From assembly GCA_017549325.1 (NCBI GenBank), contig JAFYVA010000049.1, positions 1 through 15,684 of the forward strand: a DNA stretch of 15,684 nt. The letters are read 5' to 3'. Positions 13,932 to 15,684 of this stretch are shown here, one piece after another. Source of the DNA: Oscillospiraceae bacterium. GTDB taxonomy: Bacteria > Bacillota_A > Clostridia > Oscillospirales > Oscillospiraceae. A program made the position numbers and the translations under genes. Position 1 is the stretch's first letter. The number at the start of each line of letters is the position of its first letter. Under the pieces are notes generated by a model. It was not told the DNA's origin. It ran no database searches and worked only from the letters and a program-made list of their open reading frames with translations.

Positions 13932-14486
13932 TTAGTCCAGAGCGCGGCACTCATAGGAGACCAGCACTTCATTGACAATATAGCAGACGTACTGTTCATG
14001 CTCGCCCATCACATGGGCCCAGCCGTAGGCCCCGAAGCCGTCATCATACCAGCTGGCGGGGGCGCGGAATTCATAACCCTCCATCGCCGTGGCGGCGGCC
14101 TCAAGAGATGCGTAACTGTCGCCCACGCAGATGACATCCAGCATCTCGCTGCCCATCACATCGGAAGCCACAGCCTGAATGGGTGCGTTCTCCGGCTTGC
14201 CGATGAAGCGGTAGGGGACGTGGCCGAGCGTTTCGTAGTAGAAATAGGGCGGGTCGCCCTCGGGGGTCACGACGGTGTAGTCCTCGCCGTAGATGGCGAC
14301 GATCTCCTCGCCGGAGAGGCGCAGCAATTCCGCGGCGGTGTAAACCTTGGGAACGGGGACGGTGTCCTCCACAGGCGCATCATCCTGTACCGGCGGCGCA
14401 GGAGGCAGGTCGGGCGTGGGCTGCCGGTGGGCACAGCCCGTCAGCAGCAGGCACAAAAGCAGCAGAGAAATCAGTTTTACTTTCAT
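13932..14486 (-). CDS. Putative lipoprotein of unknown function
   Basis: 184 residues. A short charged start and a Leu-rich helix lead into the lipobox L-T-G-C, with Cys18 as the lipidation site, so the mature protein should be tethered to the outer face of the membrane. A Pro- and Asp-rich linker (about 22-46) separates the anchor from a domain of about 135 residues rich in Tyr, Glu and Asp. I cannot name this domain. The ATG at 14486 has AAAGGAGG at ideal spacing and a good promoter at 14522-14550. It precedes the DJ-1 gene by 17 bases. Confidence 0.85.
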   Translation of the reverse strand: MKVKLISLLLLCLLLTGCAHRQPTPDLPPAPPVQDDAPVEDTVPVPKVYTAAELLRLSGEEIVAIYGEDYTVVTPEGDPPYFYYETLGHVPYRFIGKPENAPIQAVASDVMGSEMLDVICVGDSYASLEAAATAMEGYEFRAPASWYDDGFGAYGWAHVMGEHEQYVCYIVNEVLVSYECRALD

Positions 14487-14521
14487 CGGTGTACCTCCTT
14501 TTGAGAGATTCTCTTTGGTTT

Positions 14522-14550
14522 ATCTTACACCAAACGCGCCCCATTATCAA
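14522..14550 (-). promoter_or_regulatory. sigma-A promoter of the lipoprotein/DJ-1 operon
   Basis: Minus strand: TTGATA (14550-14545), 17-base spacer, TAAGAT (14527-14522), about 35 bases upstream of the ATG. Confidence 0.7.
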
Positions 14551-14579
14551 GTGCGGAGGGGTGGAAAATACTGGAAAGC

Positions 14580-14612
14580 AAAAAACTTCCCCTCACAGAC
14601 CGTGAGGGGAAG
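14580..14612 (-). terminator. Terminator of the nitroreductase gene
   Basis: CTTCCCCTCAC (14586-14596) pairs with GTGAGGGGAAG (14602-14612); on the minus strand a T6 run follows (14585-14580). Confidence 0.9.
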
Positions 14613-14622
14613 CGTGTCGCAC

Positions 14623-15180
14623 TTACAGCCAGGTCTCCACATTCTGGCGGCGCGGGGCCTTGCCGGTGGGGATCACCTCGGGGTAGCCCACCACCATAGA
14701 CAGATACAGATGATAGCCCTCGGGGATGAATTTCCCCTTATTGACGGCGGTTTCCTCGGTGGTGAACACATCCTTGGAATAGACGGTCAGAGGGCAGGCG
14801 GAGAGTTCCAGCGCGTGGGCGGCGTTCATCATGTTGGCGGCGGCCATAAAGGCACTGCAGTCGGGCCAGGGGCACTTGGGGTCATAGGATACCATGATGA
14901 CCGCAGGAGCGCCGAAAAAGTCGGCAGGGAAAGGCCATGTGGCGCCCTTGGGAGCCAGCTTCTTGAACTCGGGCGGCTCGGGACACACGGCGGCGAGCAG
15001 CTCTGCCTTGCTCTCCTCGGTGGTCAGCACGGTGAAATGCCAGCCCTGTGCGTTGTGGCCGCTGGCGGCATACTTGGCGGCATCGAGGATGGCCTCCAGC
15101 TTTTCCTTCTCCACGGGGGTGGATTTGAATTTGCGGCAGCAGAAGCGGGTCTTCATGTTTTGCAGCACGGCGTTTTCCAT
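14623..15180 (-). CDS. Nitroreductase-family flavoprotein
   Basis: FMN-dependent oxidoreductase of the nitroreductase fold, 185 residues, in the range of the short clostridial subfamily. The N-terminal K-T-R-F-C-C-R-K-F stretch (10-18) corresponds to the R-R-S-x-R-x-F motif that binds FMN phosphate. S-G-H-N-A-Q-G-W (40-47) corresponds to the usual P-S-x-x-N-x-Q-P-W flavin-binding loop. G-Y-P near residues 168-170 fits the conserved C-terminal part. Natural substrates of this family are often unclear. The ATG at 15180 follows GGGAGG. Monocistronic, with its own promoter (15217-15245) and terminator. Confidence 0.9.
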   Translation of the reverse strand: MENAVLQNMKTRFCCRKFKSTPVEKEKLEAILDAAKYAASGHNAQGWHFTVLTTEESKAELLAAVCPEPPEFKKLAPKGATWPFPADFFGAPAVIMVSYDPKCPWPDCSAFMAAANMMNAAHALELSACPLTVYSKDVFTTEETAVNKGKFIPEGYHLYLSMVVGYPEVIPTGKAPRRQNVETWL

Positions 15181-15216
15181 AGTAAAGCCTCCCTGTATGC
15201 GAATATGGTTGATATG

Positions 15217-15245
15217 ATTATAACATTGCAGAAAAAGCTGTGCAA
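15217..15245 (-). promoter_or_regulatory. Strong sigma-A promoter for the nitroreductase
   Basis: Minus strand: TTGCAC (15245-15240), 17-base spacer, perfect TATAAT (15222-15217). The first direct repeat copy begins 11 bases upstream of the -35. Confidence 0.85.
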
Positions 15246-15255
15246 CAGCAAAAGG

Positions 15256-15383
15256 GAGATGGCAGTAACAAAAAAAGAGACCTGCATCAACGATGCAAGT
15301 CTCTTTGGCAGTGACAAAAGGGCATCATTCCCGATGAGAAGCACTCGCCCCAACCTTGCATGGGGAGAGCGCGAGAGGGGAGG
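15256..15383. repeat. 128-bp direct repeat, copy 1
   Basis: Identical to 15557-15684 except for one base (A at 15264 versus G at 15565), at an offset of exactly 301 bases. It contains a long hairpin (15270-15306) and the left part of another. No convincing gene lies in it. Confidence 0.93.
15270..15306 (-). terminator. Terminator-like hairpin within repeat copy 1
   Basis: AAAGAGAC-c-TGCATC (15274-15288) pairs with GATGCA-a-GTCTCTTT (15292-15306), with one internal mismatch. On the minus strand it is followed by a T7 run (15276-15270), as for an intrinsic terminator. Confidence 0.7.
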
Positions 15384-15398
15384 GTATGCCCCTCTCGC
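15371..15398. repeat. Perfect 10-bp hairpin at the right end of repeat copy 1
   Basis: GCGAGAGGGG (15371-15380) pairs with CCCCTCTCGC (15389-15398), 8-base loop, followed by TTTT on +. The left arm lies in the direct repeat; the right arm is outside what can be compared, because copy 2 reaches the window end. Confidence 0.7.
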
Positions 15399-15409
15399 TT
15401 TTAATAAAA

Positions 15410-15461
15410 CTCCCGCTGCCAAAACAACGCCCGAAGGGCAAAGTTGTTTTGCTTGCGGGAG
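15410..15461 (-). terminator. Compound hairpin, terminator-like on the minus strand
   Basis: Three stacked stems: CTCCCGC/GCGGGAG (15410-15416 with 15455-15461), CAAAACAAC/GTTGTTTTG (15420-15428 with 15443-15451) and GCCC/GGGC at the tip. On the minus strand it is followed by TTTTATT. Confidence 0.65.
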
Positions 15462-15463
15462 AA

Positions 15464-15548
15464 GGATTCGAACCCTCGAAGACCGCCTGCGGCGGCTTCG
15501 CGCGCTTGCGCGCGTTTATTAAACAGTATGTGAGGGTTTTACGAATCC
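15464..15548 (-). other. Structured three-way-junction-like module between the direct repeats
   Basis: GGATTCGAACCCTC (15464-15477) is matched in reverse by GAGGGTT-tta-CGAATCC (15532-15548): 14 of 14 pairs with a three-base insertion. The stem encloses two hairpins, CCGCC-tgc-GGCGG (15483-15495) and CGCGCG-cttg-CGCGCG (15499-15514). One stem arm reads like a tRNA T-arm on the minus strand, but no acceptor partner, D-arm or anticodon arm was found. Confidence 0.6.
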
Positions 15549-15556
15549 ACCGTAAA

Positions 15557-15684
15557 GAGATGGCGGTAACAAAAAAAGAGACCTGCATCAACGATGCAAG
15601 TCTCTTTGGCAGTGACAAAAGGGCATCATTCCCGATGAGAAGCACTCGCCCCAACCTTGCATGGGGAGAGCGCGAGAGGGGAGG
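15557..15684. repeat. 128-bp direct repeat, copy 2, cut by window edge
   Basis: Second copy of 15256-15383, one mismatch, including the terminator-like hairpin (15571-15607). The match is still perfect at the last base of the window, so the repeat continues beyond it and may be part of a longer tandem series. Confidence 0.92.

Noticed and set aside
15455..15548. A tRNA gene on the minus strand
   Set aside because: Only a T-arm-like sequence is present. No matching 5' acceptor strand, D-arm or anticodon arm occurs within 95 bases upstream, and the T-arm pairs perfectly with an inverted copy instead.
15464..15548. Integron attC site
   Set aside because: It has a bulged palindrome of suitable size, but the closing ends lack the RYYYAAC/GTTRRRY core pair, and no integrase or cassette arrangement is nearby.
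15325..15654. Minus-strand open frame through the repeats, about 109 codons
   Set aside because: It spans terminator hairpins and the T-arm-like stem, lacks a ribosome binding site, and its sequence is a by-product of the repeated structures.
15256..15684. CRISPR array
   Set aside because: Only two copies of a 128-bp unit 301 bases apart, far from CRISPR repeat and spacer sizes, and no cas genes.

Overview
The window looks like chromosomal DNA of a spore-forming Clostridia member of the gut Oscillospiraceae type (Bacillota). The reasons are a full-length Spo0A, strong AGGAGG-type ribosome binding sites, sigma-A promoters with 17-base spacers, an FMN riboswitch in front of a RibU-type ECF transporter subunit, and many short genes separated by intrinsic terminators. 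GC is fairly high for the class. The genus is an inference; there is no rRNA or other marker here.

Layout. 1-413 (-): 5' part of a Y-family DNA polymerase IV gene, divergent from an aldo/keto reductase with two C-terminal Fe-S clusters (549-1727, +). A bidirectional terminator separates this from ribU (-) with its FMN riboswitch. Then come two small membrane-anchored proteins of unknown function on + (2836-3992), a second shared terminator, and a SulP anion transporter with a STAS domain (-, 4065-5717). From 5829 to 6133 lies a ~305-base non-coding element built of nested inverted repeats. Next on the minus strand is a likely operon: a DUF554 membrane protein broken by an in-frame TAG, a PLP aminotransferase and an HpcH/HpaI aldolase. 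A PlsC-like acyltransferase with a zinc ribbon (-) and threonine ammonia-lyase (+) diverge from adjacent promoters; a C39-like protein is translationally coupled to the latter. spo0A (+) follows, with two 0A boxes upstream of its promoter. The right part holds a lipoprotein/DJ-1 operon (-), a nitroreductase (-), and a ~430-base repeat region of hairpins that runs off the window end.

How it fits together: most of the window is housekeeping and stress metabolism (DNA damage tolerance, riboflavin uptake, anion transport, amino-acid catabolism, redox enzymes) plus the master sporulation regulator. I see no phage, CRISPR, toxin-antitoxin or recognisable defence system. The least explained parts are the two structured non-coding regions (5829-6133 and 15256-15684). 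The DUF554 nonsense codon and the twin small membrane proteins come next.
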